A stretch of DNA of 64,000 bases from Linnemannia hyalina (GCA_019671135.1 JAHRHY010000007.1:806001-870000); one strand, 5' to 3'. Counted from the first letter of the stretch, positions 47,473 through 61,200 are shown. Notes: generated from the sequence alone by a model not told the origin. Translations and numbers: made by a program.

Positions 47473-50094
47473 TTACTGGATCTCCTCCTTGCCGACTGTA
47501 ACCTTCTCTTCGATCTCAAAATTGTCACCAGGAACATACTGTTGCTCCTCCATATCAATGTTAGCAACAGGGCCCTTGAACCAGTGGCGGGCGTTAAAGT
47601 ACCAGTTACCAAAGATGAAAACCGCAGCGGCAGCAACGATGACAATAGTATAGTTCATGTTCTGGGCCGTCACGGGGCCAGCACCGGGGAGGACAAAGAG
47701 GACGGTGATGATGACGATCCAGACACAAGAGACGATACCGATGGGGATGGAGAAACGGCCCAAGGAGATGGGGCCGTCCTCAAAGGTGTTGCGGGAATAG
47801 GTAATACGGCAGAAGGTAGGGAGACCATAGGAGATGTAGAGTCCAATAGTCGCGATACTAGTGATGGCCGAGAAGGCAGCGGCGTTGATGAGGTATAACA
47901 ATCCGAGGAGGCCCGAGACAAAGCACGAGAGCCAGACTCCCCAGACGGGCGACTTGAGTGTAGGGTGGATCTGGTGGAAGTACTTGGATCCGGGCATGGC
48001 TCCATCACGCGAGAAGGCGTAGATCATACGCGAGTTGGCTGTGATCGAGGCACTTCCACAGAAGAACTGGGCCAACAAGAGAATAACCAGCAACAAAAGA
48101 GCTCCAGTGTCGCCCACAGAGTCCAAGAAGATCTGGACGATAGGGTTTCCAGATTCAGAGTTGAGGACACGGTCGAGATCCTGGATTCCAAAGGTGAGCG
48201 CAAGGAGGTATCCGAGTCCAGCAACAAACGAGACACCAACAGCCATCATGATTCCAACTGGCCCAGCAACATCGGCGTTCATGGTCTCCTCGGTCATGTG
48301 GGCCGAGGCATCATAACCGGTCATGGTGAACTGCGATTGGAGAAGACCCAGAAGGACCACATAGACGGTGCTGCTCCAGCCGGTGTTGTTGATGAAATGG
48401 GTGAACACAAAGGAAGCCGAGGCCTTGTTCTCGGTCTTGACGAGGATAGAGACCAGGATGATGATGACGCCTCCAATGTGAACCCAGACCGAGGCGGTGT
48501 TCATGGCTGCAATGTACCTGACGAGAAAGGTATTGATGAGTCCGTGGACGATGAGGATTGCAAAGTAGATCAAGACCACATGCCAGCGTTCGTAAGCCCA
48601 TCCTGTCTTGAGCGAAATGACCGAGCTCAACAGCAACGCCAAACCGAAATCAATTCCTATACGGATCAAAGTTGTCAGAGATGGTGAGTTGTTCGTTCCT
48701 TTGGCGGTGGATCTTTTTCAAGCATCATGAAGACCAATAGGCAAAAAGTGGTCCTTAAAAGTGTTCCTTACCTGCGGTGCATCCGAATTGACCGAGTAAA
48801 TTCCACCATCCAGTGATCCAAGCATAGAAAGGACCGTGCTCACCAGCAAGCCTATTCATGGGTGCAAACAAAAAGGCCAGGTAATGATGTTAGTTCTATG
48901 GGTTCATATCACTTTCTATTGTCTGTCTCCTCCATCCATGATGAGGTTCCTGGTTGATTTCAATGGACCGATCCTGGCAATCACCATGTCCACAATGCAA
49001 AATCTTGCCCCTGTTCCCCTTCCTTGTGCCTGTGCCTGATATCGTTATCAAAGGGTCGACTTACTTGCTGCTCCAGTAGTAGAGTCCTCCACCTAATTAA
49101 ACAAAATGAAAAGAAACGAATGAACCAACCCCGCGGGCAACAAAAAGAAAAGAAAAGTCAGTCAACCAGTCATTGAAGAGATAGGAGTAGAGTCACTTGT
49201 CCTTCAAAGAAAATGTGAAATCCAAAGCGAAATAAAGTTCTTGGGTGTGCATGAGTCCCTCCCTTCGTCCTCCCTCTCCCTCTTATCAACAAAAATGCGC
49301 CGAGGGAAAGAAGGCTCTGACCAAACGGCGTTCTGTTCCTTGTAGGATTCCTGACAAATGTATCCCGACCCAGACTACAACAACAAACACTTGAAGGACA
49401 CATGCGACTAGAAAGAGAAGAGAAACGTACTTGTGGGGTAAGATGAACAAATTTCCGCCATGGATGCGGCCACACACATCGACATGATCGAGACAAAGAC
49501 CTATCAATATGTCAGTAAAGAAGAAAGAAGAAGAAAGAAAAAACGGCGTTAGCAAAAAAAAAAAAAAGTACCATTCACACTAAACACATGTTATTAAACC
49601 GCCCTTTTCCTTTTCATTTGAGTCAACACCCTTGCAGGCAACGGACGCAAAAAAGGATATTCAAAGAATCTTACCCAACCCCAAATGATGACGGCAGGTC
49701 CTCCAGAATTCAGGGCAGTGCCATAGAGCGAAGTCAAGCCAGTGAGGATGGAGACGATCGAGAATGAGACTGAAAAGTTGGTGAAGGATGTCAATTCGCG
49801 CTTCAATTCCTGCTTGTATCCGAGCTCTCGGAGCCTATTTGCACGAAAGAGAGAGAGAGAGATCGAGAGTAGGACCATGGAGGGGGAAGATTAGCGATGG
49901 TGCCATATCGTCGTCATTTTTTTGAGGGCGAGAATGAGTTGACGTGAGCATAGAAGGAGAAAAAGGGAAGGGTGTTGTCGCTGAGAACGTGTATGTGTGT
50001 ATGTGTGTGTTATGGGTAGGAGTGTGTTTGCGAAGCAAATGGTATAGCGGTGGTGAACTCACCTTTGCTCGGATCGATCGATTTTTTCTGTCAT
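47473..50094 (-). CDS. APC-superfamily amino acid / GABA / choline permease (Uga4 type)
   Basis: Proton-coupled transporter of the amino acid/choline (ACT) family. The model is complement of 47473..48656, 48772..48851, 49065..49092, 49431..49500, 49675..49834 and 50063..50094, giving 517 residues, the usual size. The start is MTEKIDRSEQRLRELGYKQE. The first helices carry FSVSFSIVSILTGL, GGPAVIIWGW and SMAEICSSYPTSGGLYYW, the classical family signature. GYDASAHMTEET is the conserved loop of Uga4/Hnm1 permeases. About 12 membrane segments follow, and the hydrophilic tail ends VTVGKEEIQ. One exon is only 28 nt yet is required to complete SGGLYYWSSK. Exact substrate cannot be told from sequence. 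Plasma or vacuolar membrane location is inferred. Confidence 0.95.
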
Positions 50095-51719
50095 GGCTGG
50101 ATATGTGTTTTTCTATGAGGAGTGGAGAGGAAGGTGAGAGGGATGGATGGGGTGGAAGGAAGGAAGGACGGAAGGACAAGGGTCAAGGAACAAGGAAAGA
50201 GAAAGGAGAAGAGAAGATAAGAGAAGAAAGAAAAGAAGAGAAAAAAGTCCATCGTGTGCCCAAAAACACTAACTCTCCTGTTGGGAGCCCTCGCTGACCC
50301 TTGTGAATGTCTACTCTTTGCATAAGTAAAATTATTTAGTCTCCTCGTTTCCATGGATGTATCTATTCCCGAGTACCCGCCGCCTTCACTTGTTCATTTG
50401 TTCCTTCTTTCTCCACTTTGCCTTTGCTACGCCGCACCAGCGACCGTGTCAATGCCTGTTGTTTGTGTTGATAGAGGCCTTGCTTCTCTTGTCTCTTGGT
50501 TTTTATTTTATTCTGTTCGGAGTGTTTTTTCTCGACACCACCCTCAAAACAACAACCACGAACAACAAAACAAAAAAGAATCAGAATAAAAAATGGTGCC
50601 CCCGTGTGCACGCAAGGCTCTCCAGCCTGTTTGTATATTTGTTTACTTGCTTGACATCTCTGTACCACGCCAGAGGAAGCCCTGGGGTCATTCAAACAAA
50701 CAAATACATACAAAGCTAAAAACCTTACCTGTCAGCTGCCTCTTCTTACTCCTGCTTCAAGGTGCTTGTCGACTCTGTACACCATGGTTCTTCTTTTCTC
50801 GATCATACTTTGTGGTTGCCCTCGCGAAGAAACATCACAAAAAACAACAACAAAACGCCCATTGCTAACCTGGCTTCTGCTCGTCCCCCTGGTTATTCTT
50901 TTCCAACGGTCGCTCCTCAACTGCTTCCTGCTAGTTGGCAAACTTCACACGCCAATACAACTCTCGTTGTACACAAAAAAAAAAAAAACTATCGTACTAG
51001 GGAAAGACTGTATGTCAGTCATGCGGTTGGGATTGTATATCTGATACAGTAGTTCAGGCATCCCGCATGGAGAGGTGTCCATGAACAATATCATTAGAGC
51101 TCCAACAAGAAACACGCTGGCTAGGGCGAGTCACCACCCTTCGTATCGAGTCGCATACACCTCTTTCCTTCCTGCTTCTTTGCGAAGCGCCCAATAATCC
51201 TGTCAGAATTCCACACAAACAAACAAGCAAACAGCTGATTTCTCTACCACCTGTTGGGACTTCCCTTCCTGCTATCCTTCCACGCCCAGGCTTTTTGATA
51301 ATAAAAGGGAAAGGGACTGACAAACAGTTTTGCCTTCTATCTATCCATGGCCCCCCCTCTCGCCGACAAGTCGTAGCCTAACAACCCTGCTGCCTAGGCT
51401 CACCACTTTTTCTTACGCGAGCCTATCTATTGACCTCGAAAGATTCTATCACTACACTCCCAGTATTCTTACATCATTACTTTTTGCACCATTTTTTTTA
51501 TTTTGGATCGTTGGCACAAGAAACAATGAGAGTGAAAGAAGGAAAAGAAAAGAAGTACATTACAGTAAAGAGTCCTTAGAGAGAAAAAAAAATCATTGTT
51601 CAAGAGAAGAAAAAAGACGAGGCGTTGGGTGGAGTTTCGCGACGTGGTAATCTGCTATCTATCTCTTTCTTGTTTTTAATTGTCTTGTTTAAGGAAGAGA
51701 AAGACAGGGAGCCGCGCGC
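50095..51719. other. Spacer, permease upstream region and RAD23 3' flank
   Basis: 1.6 kb with no recognised gene. The left end is the permease promoter and leader (minus strand pyrimidine-rich at 50100-50250). The rest is A/T-rich with AAACAAACA-type repeats. RAD23 ends at 51720. Confidence 0.5.
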
Positions 51720-53912
51720 TTATTGGAACTCCTCATCCATGTCATCGTTGCCGTGATCGAACAAGTAGTTGGCTGCCATCTGCTCGTCACGGTCGCATGC
51801 CAAGAAAGCCTCTACGGCGGTCTGACGATCGAATCCAAGGCTCTCCAACTAACAATTTAAGAATATAAAAGAACGCGATAAACGAGTTAGAGTTGTGCAG
51901 ATTTCCTGTTGAAAGAAAATATAATCAAAGATTCAACAACCCAATGACTCCAAGTGACACTTACACGCTGGATGGCCTCCTGCTCCTCCTGTGTGACGTA
52001 GATGTGGTTGGCACCTGCTGGTGGGTGGCCCTCCTCGCCATCGTTGCCTTCGTTCAAGAGCTGCAAGAATGCCTGCTGGTTCTGGTTGATGAGCTATAGT
52101 ATTCATATCGCAAAGGAGTAAGATGGGTGAGAAAGACAGTCCCGAGCTTTGCCATGTTTCATTATTCAGGAACATTCACCAGAGTGTCTCGTTACCTGCA
52201 ACATGTGGGGGTTAGTCTGGCCGAGCTGAGCCAAGAGAGGCTGCAACAGTTCAGGGTTATTCTGGACCATCTCGCGAATCTGCTGGAATTGGGGCTGATC
52301 CCTCAGGAAGGCAAGGCTATCAGCACCATCTCCTGCTCCTCCAGTCTCGGCAGAACGACGAGCGTTGGCAGCGGCCTGGGCAGCGGCAGTGAAAAGGTTC
52401 TGTGGCTGGACAGCGGTAGCAGTGGCGGGAGCGGCGCCGGCAGCGGCAGGGGTAGAGGTAGCAGCAGGGTTGGTAGGTGCAGCAGCGCCAGAAGCAGCAG
52501 GTGCGCGGGGGGCGGCAGCGGCAGGTGCGCTTGCCTGAGCCTGGAGATGATCAGGGATACCCTACAAATGCACAAAACGAATAACTGAACAATTAGTATT
52601 CGATTGGTCTTGCGAACAGTCGGCTGAATCAAAGGAACAGAGTGGACATGGTGAATAATCTATATCGCGTACGGTCATCAAGTATTCGACGGCTCTGTCA
52701 GGGTTGTTGAAGCTAGCTCTCATGGCGTTCATGCACTGCTCCCTGGGGAAGCCCATCTCCATCATGTTCTGGATAGCAGTTTCGAAATGAGTTCCAGTCA
52801 CTAAATATGAAATGGTAAAATAATAATACCACAGTCAGTACCCAAAACATGCAACACCATTGCGTAGGGCAAAGAAAGGGCAAATCATCACATACAAAGA
52901 GCGTTGTCAGCAGAAGTTGGGGGTGCAGGCTCGGCAGATGCAGCGGGTGTGGGGTTCTCTCCGACAACAGGTGCTGCGGCAGCGGCAGCGGGTGTTGCCT
53001 CGACGGGTGCCTGGGCAACAGGTGCGGAAGGAGTGGGTGCTGCGGGTGCTGCGGGTGTTGCGGCGGGAACGGGTGTGGTCGAAGAGGCGGCAGGTGCAGC
53101 AGCCTTTGGAGCGGGTGCAGCTTTGGGCTATGTATCAAGTAGAACCAATATTGTCTCCAATCAGTCGCCTTTTTTTCCAACATGAACTCCTATTACTATC
53201 CTGCCAATGTCCATCTGGGTAAGTGTTGCCTGCTGTCATAGTTCCAGACTTACCTTGGTGACCATAATCACCAAAAAGTCCTTCTCTGTGATGTTGTATT
53301 GTGACACTGGGTTCTCATCAGCAAGGATCTTTCCTATCGTTCGCCAAAGAAAATGTATACAACGAATGTCGTTTAGTAAGTCTGCAGACCATGGAAGATA
53401 TAGTCAGAACAATGAATGCGCATGAAAAGGTGTCACCGCACGACACATAGTAAGCATGACTTGCCTGAGAAGATAAGCTTCTGGCTGGCGACGGGATGAC
53501 CCTGGAGCTGCTCGACCTTCTCCTTGATTGTGAGAACCTAAGAAGTTGACAGAATGCAACGGGAACGAGTCAGTTGTACTCTAAATGCCATAGACGTGTC
53601 CTGGAAGGTAGACAAGGCGCAGGTAACCGAAGCTAGTCTCGGTCAGGCGCAACGCGTTTTGGTAATTAGCCTCCTGGTGGTCGAATCTGTATGTTGACGA
53701 AGCACTTGTTGAGCTTCCTGTTGTCGCTGTTGTTGCATTACGCACTCTCTTGGTTGCCTCTGCGCCGCCAAGTCCACAGGTCAGGGGTTGGCCTTTTGTC
53801 AGACAATGCTTGCTTGGTGTGGGGTGTTCTGTATGTTTTTGTGTACCTTGTCGGACTCTTCGACGTCAACCTTGAATGACTCCTGTTTGAGTGTCTTGAT
53901 GGTGATTTGCAT
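51720..53912 (-). CDS. RAD23: RAD23 UV excision repair / proteasome shuttle protein
   Basis: Carries ubiquitinated proteins to the proteasome and stabilises the XPC/Rad4 damage sensor. The model is complement of 51720..51848, 51965..52093, 52196..52561, 52673..52800, 52896..53127, 53254..53333, 53465..53537 and 53847..53912, giving 400 residues with all phases kept. An N-terminal ubiquitin-like domain (1-73: [10 protein letters not shown]...[16 protein letters not shown]...DFLVIMVTK) is followed by a Pro/Ala linker. UBA1 (about 155-195) has [18 protein letters not shown]. The XPC-binding domain (about 255-310) has [22 protein letters not shown]2 (about 356-392) has [20 protein letters not shown]. 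Intron 2 (53334-53464) uses a GC donor (CAG|GCAAGT), needed to keep the conserved SGKIL. Confidence 0.97.
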
Positions 53913-54390
53913 TGTATCTGTGTGTTGGTATGGTAGAGTTGAATATTCCTGAGATGTATGTTGGTGTTGGTTTCGATGTAAGGGTGTTGTCTTTCAGAAA
54001 AGAAAAAAAAAAAAAAAAAAAAAAAGAGTGCAAAGAAGTGTGTAGAAAGTACAAAAAAAGACGCAGGCGTTTCCTCCGCTTGTGCTGACGTGGTCGTGAT
54101 TTTTGTTCGCTCCTCAAGCAAGTCACATTTTTCTCGGTGCTGCCTACAAGGACCAAAAAAGGGGGGTACTCCTCGCTTCTCTTCTATCTGTTGTTTCGCA
54201 TACCCCCTTTGTCTTCCCACCACCTCCTCCCTTCCTCGTCGACATTTAGGTAAAACCAGGAACACCATTCAAATAACGATGACATCTCGCATGCACTCGC
54301 ACTCGTTCCTCTTTCGCTTTCTTAGTCGAGTTACGCCACTGACTCTTTTTCTTGTATCTCTTTTGTTCTAGTCTTGCCACAATCGACAAA
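53913..54390. promoter_or_regulatory. Divergent promoter, RAD23 / API5
   Basis: 478 bases between two divergent start codons. A 25-base A/T homopolymer (A on plus, about 54003-54025) lies near the RAD23 side, and CT-rich sequence precedes API5. The homopolymer is a plausible nucleosome-free element of a shared promoter (inference). Confidence 0.5.
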
Positions 54391-57300
54391 ATGGCCGAAC
54401 TCGACGCAATCTACAACGCATACAACGAGATCACAGACGCCGGAGAAAACGCACCTCAGGTACTTGGAAAGCAAACTCTTGGTCCGCCTTGCAACATTTG
54501 CATGATATTTTGTCAAGTCATAATAACGCTCTTCGTTTTTTCTCGTCTGTAGCACGTGGAGGCATACTCCCAGATCATTGCGGGCGCACAAGGAACTGAG
54601 GGCACAAAGAGGCTTGCAGCACAGTATGGACTCATTCGGATAGGCGTAAAGGAAGAAAATGGTCTCATGTTAAGGACTCGACTCATGGAGGACAACTCGA
54701 CTAACCAGGATATTCAATTTATTTATTTCGAGCCAGATTTATCCCGACCTTCTTCAAGCACTTTCCCGACCTTCACTCAAGGGCTATTGACGGGGTGTTC
54801 GACCTCTGCGAAGACTTGCTGCCTGTGGTAACTACTCACTCGGGATTTCAACGCACACAGAAGATACTATACACTATCAAGCTGAACATCAGAGAGCTCA
54901 TACCTCAACCTTTTTTTTTCTTCGATTGCGGACAATATAGGTTCGACAGGCGGCGATCAAGAGCCTTCCATCACTCTGCAGGGATGGACCACAACACACG
55001 ATCAAGATAGCTGATGTCCTCTGCCAGCTCCTTCAACTTGGTAAAGCCTAATGAACCTACAAGACAGCATGACAGACACTATGCGATCGAACTTATCTGA
55101 AAGAGCCTTAACATGCAACGTTTTTTATGCTGACTTACTAGACGACGAGGACTTGGTGATTGTTCAGGGAGCATTGCAGACGCTGCTGGTACAGAGTCCG
55201 CGAGGTGAGTCCTTCAAACTGCGCCTTTTCGGTACACTTGTTTGTGCGCATGCGGGATATAGTTGTTTCCTCAGTACTAATGAAGAGGTATTCCATGAAT
55301 TCCTCTAGAGGTCCTCGCTGTTCTATTTACACAAGGAATCAAAGGAGTCGAGTTGCGGGATAAGACCATGGACTTTATCACCAACCAAGTCGTCACAGCG
55401 TTTAGGACAGGACTTGTCACGGATCCAGAGATTGAACTCTTCTTTGTTGATGAGATGCGAAAGGTACGTCTTGCCTCTTATCGCTGCATGCATTTGAAGC
55501 AAGAAAGCACAAATCTTTCTCTAACTTTAGTTTTTCGTTCCTCCACCCCTCCTTCGTGTAGGCTATGGGCTCTGTCTCGGACAGCGAACTGGAGTCCTTC
55601 GCAAAGATCATTATGCAGACAACATTATACAAGACTGGAGCGTTGGAGAACTTGACGGGACTATCACATATCTACGTGGCCCACATTACATCCGAAGTGC
55701 CATGGAATGTAAGCGACTCCTTCCCACGACGTTTCGCTGAGAGGTGCTCGTGAACTACTCACGGAGGCGCTCTACTCACAGGGTTTTTTGTCTATTCTGA
55801 CAATAGATTCGCAATCCTGATTCGATCAAGCGGGTTCTCGTGGCAGGAAAACTTTCGATGCCTCTTTTCCAGGTATAAATCGCTCGCTTGATATAAATGA
55901 TATATTATTAAACGGGCTTGGAATCCTATGCTTTAACAGTGCACTTACTCATGCCTACTCATCTTCTAGCGCAACGTCTCGGCGGACGTGCTTCTTGAGT
56001 TTTTTGCTACCCATATCCTCCCCCGCAACGAATTTGAGCAATTGACGGATAAGCAGAGAGCACACGTCTTGCGACTATACACGGACAGCATCACTACGGG
56101 GCATCCTTCACCAGCAGCGCTGAAACGTGCGGGCGGACTCTTGGGCGACCTTCTTGTGGTATGTATGCATGGTGGCTTTGCGCCTGACCACATGACGTGA
56201 CAGACAAAAGTCAATTGCATGCATAGTGGTGCTAAGCTAATCAGCTCTCCTCTTTTTTTTTTTTTGCTCTATGTCCCTAGATGATTGTTCCTGCGGAACA
56301 AGACAGTACTACCCCTGTCGAGTTTGCGCAAGTCGAATGCTTGGTCCTTGCCCTTGACCTGCTCACTCAGGTAAGCAGATGGCCTTGTGTAACTCGATGA
56401 AATCAAATAACTATGACGTGTTCATGCAGCGAGCTAACTGTATTCGGTCATCACCTATGGCTGACTTTTTTTGGTCTTTTGTATCTGTTTTCTAGGATCC
56501 TGATCTGCTCGATAGAGACGATCTTGTCGCAAGGTAAACCAACGCTTGTTGCGTCTAGTCAGTCGAATACGAACACGAGCGAACAAAAAAAAAGTTCGAT
56601 TCTGATACGCTAGCATTTGATGCATTTTTTTGGACTAGATTCAGGAACTTGTACAACCTTACCCAGATTCAACTCTCAAGCATAAAACAGGCCATCAAAA
56701 CAGCCTCATCAAAGGTGCCGCAAGATGCCGAACAGATCACAACGATCAAGACGCTCACGAGAACCCAGACTATCCACCACAACATTCATACCATTGTCAA
56801 GGCAAGTTAACAGGTTTGTTCTTTGATCTACCTATATTTCAATTGCGTGACAAGGACGTGTGCTAACGTTTGTGTTCATTTTGGCTAATTTAGGAGTTCT
56901 TAAAACCCAAGAAATTATGGACCAAGCATGCCCTCCACCCATCCTGGAAGCCAGTACCAGAGCCAAATCACCCAGTTGTTCCAAAGACGGCAGAAACGTC
57001 GAAGCTTGCCACTGCAAGCCCTCTCAGCGTTGCCAAACCAGGCGCCAATCTATCAACAAGATTAAGTGCCAAACCAGCAGCGCAACCTGATACCAAACCC
57101 GGATTAAAGCCTACGCCACAACGACAGCAGCCTTCCCCGTTGCAACAGCGGCAGCAGCAGCAACAAGGCGCGCTGAACAAGCGGAAAGCTGAACCAGAAT
57201 CGAATACGAAGCAAAAAAAGCCCAAGATTACTCGCCCGCAAGGGCCTGGTGTGGGAAGTCTGTCCGCCGGGAACAGCAGTCCTAATAGTCAAGGTCCGAA

Positions 57301-57694
57301 GGGAGCGAAGCATTCGCAGTCTCAACAGCAAGTTCAGGGACAAACTCAAGCTCAGGGACAGTCACCTGCGCAGGTACAGGCACAGCAGAAGCAAAAGCAA
57401 CAGCCTCAGAGGCAGCAGCCTATTCAAAAGCATCAACTGACGAAGCAGCCACCTCAGACTTTGAAGCAACGAGGCCAGTCATCGCCGAAAGGATCGCCCA
57501 AGGTATCATCCAAATCATCACCCCGAGTTGTACACGGATCACAGCAGCAGGGAAAGAAGAGTCCGTATGGCTTTAATAACGGGGCCAGCGGGGCCGGAGG
57601 GTCGGGAAGCAGAGGACTGACGTCGCCTTCGTTCGAACGAGAAAGGAGACGTCGGGATACCAACAAGAAGATCAACTTTTTGCAGCCGCGCTAA
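54391..57694 (+). CDS. API5: API5 (apoptosis inhibitor 5 / AAC-11) homologue
   Basis: HEAT/ARM-repeat nuclear protein linked in animals to survival and mRNA export. The model joins 54391..54459, 54553..54623, 54737..54827, 54941..55040, 55142..55204, 55309..55463, 55562..55708, 55807..55872, 55970..56158, 56281..56370, 56496..56533, 56639..56801 and 56894..57694, giving 680 residues in 13 exons, all in phase. The N-terminus MAELDAIYNAYNEITDA leads into KRLAAQFIPTFFKHFPDL and FDLCEDLLPVVRQAAIKSLP, matching API5 in order. The helical region runs to about residue 440 and ends with LWTKHALHPSWKPV. The tail is Gln/Pro/Lys-rich with basic clusters (LNKRKAEPE, KKPKITR) that look like nuclear localisation signals. 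Intron 12 (56802-56893) has a GC donor. It is divergent from RAD23. Confidence 0.93.
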
Positions 57695-58297
57695 GGACCA
57701 AATGTCTTGGGGCCTAGCTTCATTAAAAGTATTGGCTACAATGACCTGAACACGGCGTCCATGACGATGATGAAAATGCCAGCGTGGATACATATCCATG
57801 ACCACTGTTATTGATGAAGATGATAAAAATGATGATGATGACAACAGCAAGGACCCTTTTGAAGAAAGCCTGTTTCGTATTCTTAGACTGTTCTTTTTGT
57901 TCTTTTTGAGGCGTGTGTGTGTATGTACTCTGTGGAGTAAAGATCGGGTCAAAAGGAAAAAAGAAAAAGAAAAAGAAAAAAGAAAAAAGAAAAAGCCACA
58001 TGGTGAATATGATCCATGCCCCGACAGACAGACCAGTCGAAGAGAAGAAAGAAAAGGCGAACCCTTCTTCGCCTCTTCTTGAATCCTCTCTTTTCTTCCC
58101 TCCCTTGTTTTCAATTTTCTTTTTTCTTCTCCTTCCCTTTTTCCACTTTTACCTCTTAGCTCCCTCCCCCTCCCCCCCAACCCTCTCACACCTTCACCCC
58201 TTGCACTCCCTGCTATACCCTCCCTCCCTCCCTTCTTATCTCACCATCCACTGCTATTACATTTACTCTCTTACACACAAAACAACAATAACCAGCC
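57695..58297. promoter_or_regulatory. API5 3' flank and MAPKK promoter/leader
   Basis: 602 bases. The first part has ATGATG- and GAAAAAG-rich sequence (57800-58000). From 58080 to 58290 it is strongly C/T-rich, the likely leader of the MAPKK gene. Confidence 0.5.
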
Positions 58298-61200
58298 ATG
58301 AACAACTTCCCCCGCGGCAATGCCCCCCAGCCTGCGCGTCGCGCCCCTCCTCGCATGACCCTCTCACAAATGACCGGAGGCGCTCCTGCCCCTAAGCCAG
58401 AGACCCCCTTCGCCAACTTTTCTCGCTTCGTGTAAGTCCAACTTCTTTTTTTTTATACTCTGTGTGATTCGACGGCAGAATGCAGTAGCAACAAACAACA
58501 CCACCCTGCTTTTCTCTCCCCTCACTGTCTGCCTCTGTCGTCATTGGTACACACCCTTTCCCCTCTTACAAAGGGGAAAGAAGACGAGGCTGATGCAAAC
58601 GACTGATCTGGATCCCTGTGCTCAATCAACTCTGGTGTAAAAAGAAGCTGACGTATTTATTTCTTTCCTTCTTCTTTTTCAACCTATACATACCCCATTA
58701 CACACGTCTTCGAAACACGGTGGATCGTTCATGGTTCTGGCAACAGTGATCCTTCTGGAAAACTCAACTTCAACGGAAAGGCGATCCTGCACTCTGACGG
58801 TGTTGACTTTAGCAATGGAAACAGCTTCAAGATCAACATGGAAGAGCTTAAGTTGCTCGAGGAGCTCGGCAAAGGACAGTATGGCACTGTGCAGAAGGTT
58901 TATCATAAACCTACCAATGTCACCATGGCTATGAAGGTAATCATTACCCCCTCCCTTCCTTCCCGCATTCCCTCAGCCTTGTTGTCGACTTTACACATTT
59001 TGGCCTGTTTATTATTGTCTTTTTCCGCCGCCTCCCTTTCCTCTTCCATCTATTTCAATGCCAGTGACACTGGAGTATGGTGGACAACAATGGTGCAAAT
59101 GGTTTGTGTCAGGGTGTGCGTGTGTGTGTCAGTGTGTCAGGGTGTGCGCTGGCTGTACTATGGTGGCATCTGTTGCTGTTGCATTTTCGTCAATGGACAG
59201 TGAAGATGAGCACAAGACAAAGGGGAAAAAAAAAAAATTGGGAATCCGGTTGGACCAATCGCCAGTCATCTTGTGCCTGTTCTGCCTCCTCTTCCTTTTT
59301 TTTTTCTTGTCCTTCGACCGGACTCTGACTCTTACACTCGAAGAGAGAGGCGCGCGCAAACTGAACTGCCGCGCAAGGCGCTGCAGGGGTTTCTTCCCTT
59401 TTTTTTTTTTTTTTTGTAGATGTTGTTGTCAGGCTGTGTTGTCTTGTGTTTGGTTTGCTAGTCTGCATTGTGGTTGCTGTGGTGTTGATTCGCGCTTTGC
59501 TTCTCTGGTTATCAGCTATGCTCCGATCTCATCTACAAGGGGTTTCGTCCTTGCTCGTTTCCCATCCTCCTACCCCCTTCCATCCCACCTCTTTCGTCGC
59601 ACCTCCTCCTTCCCCTTCGCCTTTTTTTTTTTTGTCCGCGTATTCTTTTCTTTTATCCATGACTGTCATTCCTCCGTCGACATTTTTTTCCTTCGATCCG
59701 CTGTTGCAAGTCAAGAAAAAAATTTGGCCTTTTCTATATCCCGTTGTCCCTGATTGACCCCGGGAAATCAAAACAAGGTGGTTATGGAGCTTCATCATCG
59801 GCGTGGTTATGGAACTAATAGGGTCTTGACGCGGTGCTCTCTCTCTCTTTCCCTCTTTCGGAGACAATTGTGAACAGGACCTATGATGGAATTGTGTGTC
59901 AGAACACCACACAAAGAGTCGAACGTGTGCCTGTTTTGCTCTCAATAATTGTGCCAAAAAAATTGCAATATTCGACTGGGGACTAGGCTTGATACGGCAC
60001 ACGTAGTAGTGCTCGGAAGACGTGACAGCCCCTTCGCCACCCCTTTGTTATTTTGTTGTGAATGTTTTGTTCGTGTTCAAATACAATTGGGATTTTTGTT
60101 GTTTGGTGGGTTCAAAACCATAGGGTACTAATCTCCTTTATAATTAAATTGAAAATTCACCTTTAGGAAATTCGCTTGGAACTGGATCAGAGCAAACTCA
60201 ACTCGATTTTGATGGAGCTGGATGTCCTCCACAAGTCGCAGAGCCCCTACATCGTGGACTTTTATGGCGCGTTTTTCATCGAAACCTGTGTTTACTACTG
60301 CATGGAATACATGGATGCTGGATCACTCGACAAGTTGTATCAAATCGGTGTTCCAGAGGACATTCTTTCATACGTCACCCTTTCGGTACGATTAACACAC
60401 AGCATGGAAGAACAGATGTGGTTTTCGCACAGACACAAAAGGACAGAGGATGTACCCCGACCATTGTGAGCACTCGACTGACCAATTTGCATTTACTCCT
60501 CCGTTTTTAGATGGTCAGGGGCCTCAAGTTCCTTAAAGATGAGCTTTCTATCATTCACCGAGGTACGACAGTTTTTTTTTTTTCCTCGATTGTATTGCAA
60601 AGTCTGATGAGGCGGCATGTTGGCCAAGAGGATTCACAGTGTCGTCCCACTAAACATTCTTTCGCTTGGATCTGATCCCATAATAGATGTCAAGCCTACG
60701 AATGTCTTGGTGAACTCACAAGGACAGGTTAAACTCTGCGACTTTGGAGTTTCTGGACAGCTTGTTCAATCCATGGCAAAGACCCACATCGGATGTCAGA
60801 GCTACATGGCTGTAAGTAATATCAACAGGATTGGACACTAGCCATCTTGGTTCGTACTTTCCCGCTATTTGCCGCCATTTTTTGCGTAATTGCTAATAAT
60901 TCGATTCATCCATGTCATATGTGGTTAGCCTGAGCGTATTTCACAAGGACAGTCATACACCGTCCAGTCAGACGTTTGGTCGTTGGGCTTGTCGATTCTG
61001 GAGACCGCTGAGGGCTCATACCCATATCCACCCGAGAAATATAACAGTGTCTTTGCGCAGCTCAGTGCCATTGTCGGCAACCCACCCCCTGCTCTCCCCG
61101 ACAGCTACTCTGAGGATGCTCGTTCCTTTGTCGCCCTGTGCTTACTCAAGGATGCCAAGGAGCGTCCCACATATGCAGCCCTCCTGGTACGTCGTTTTTA

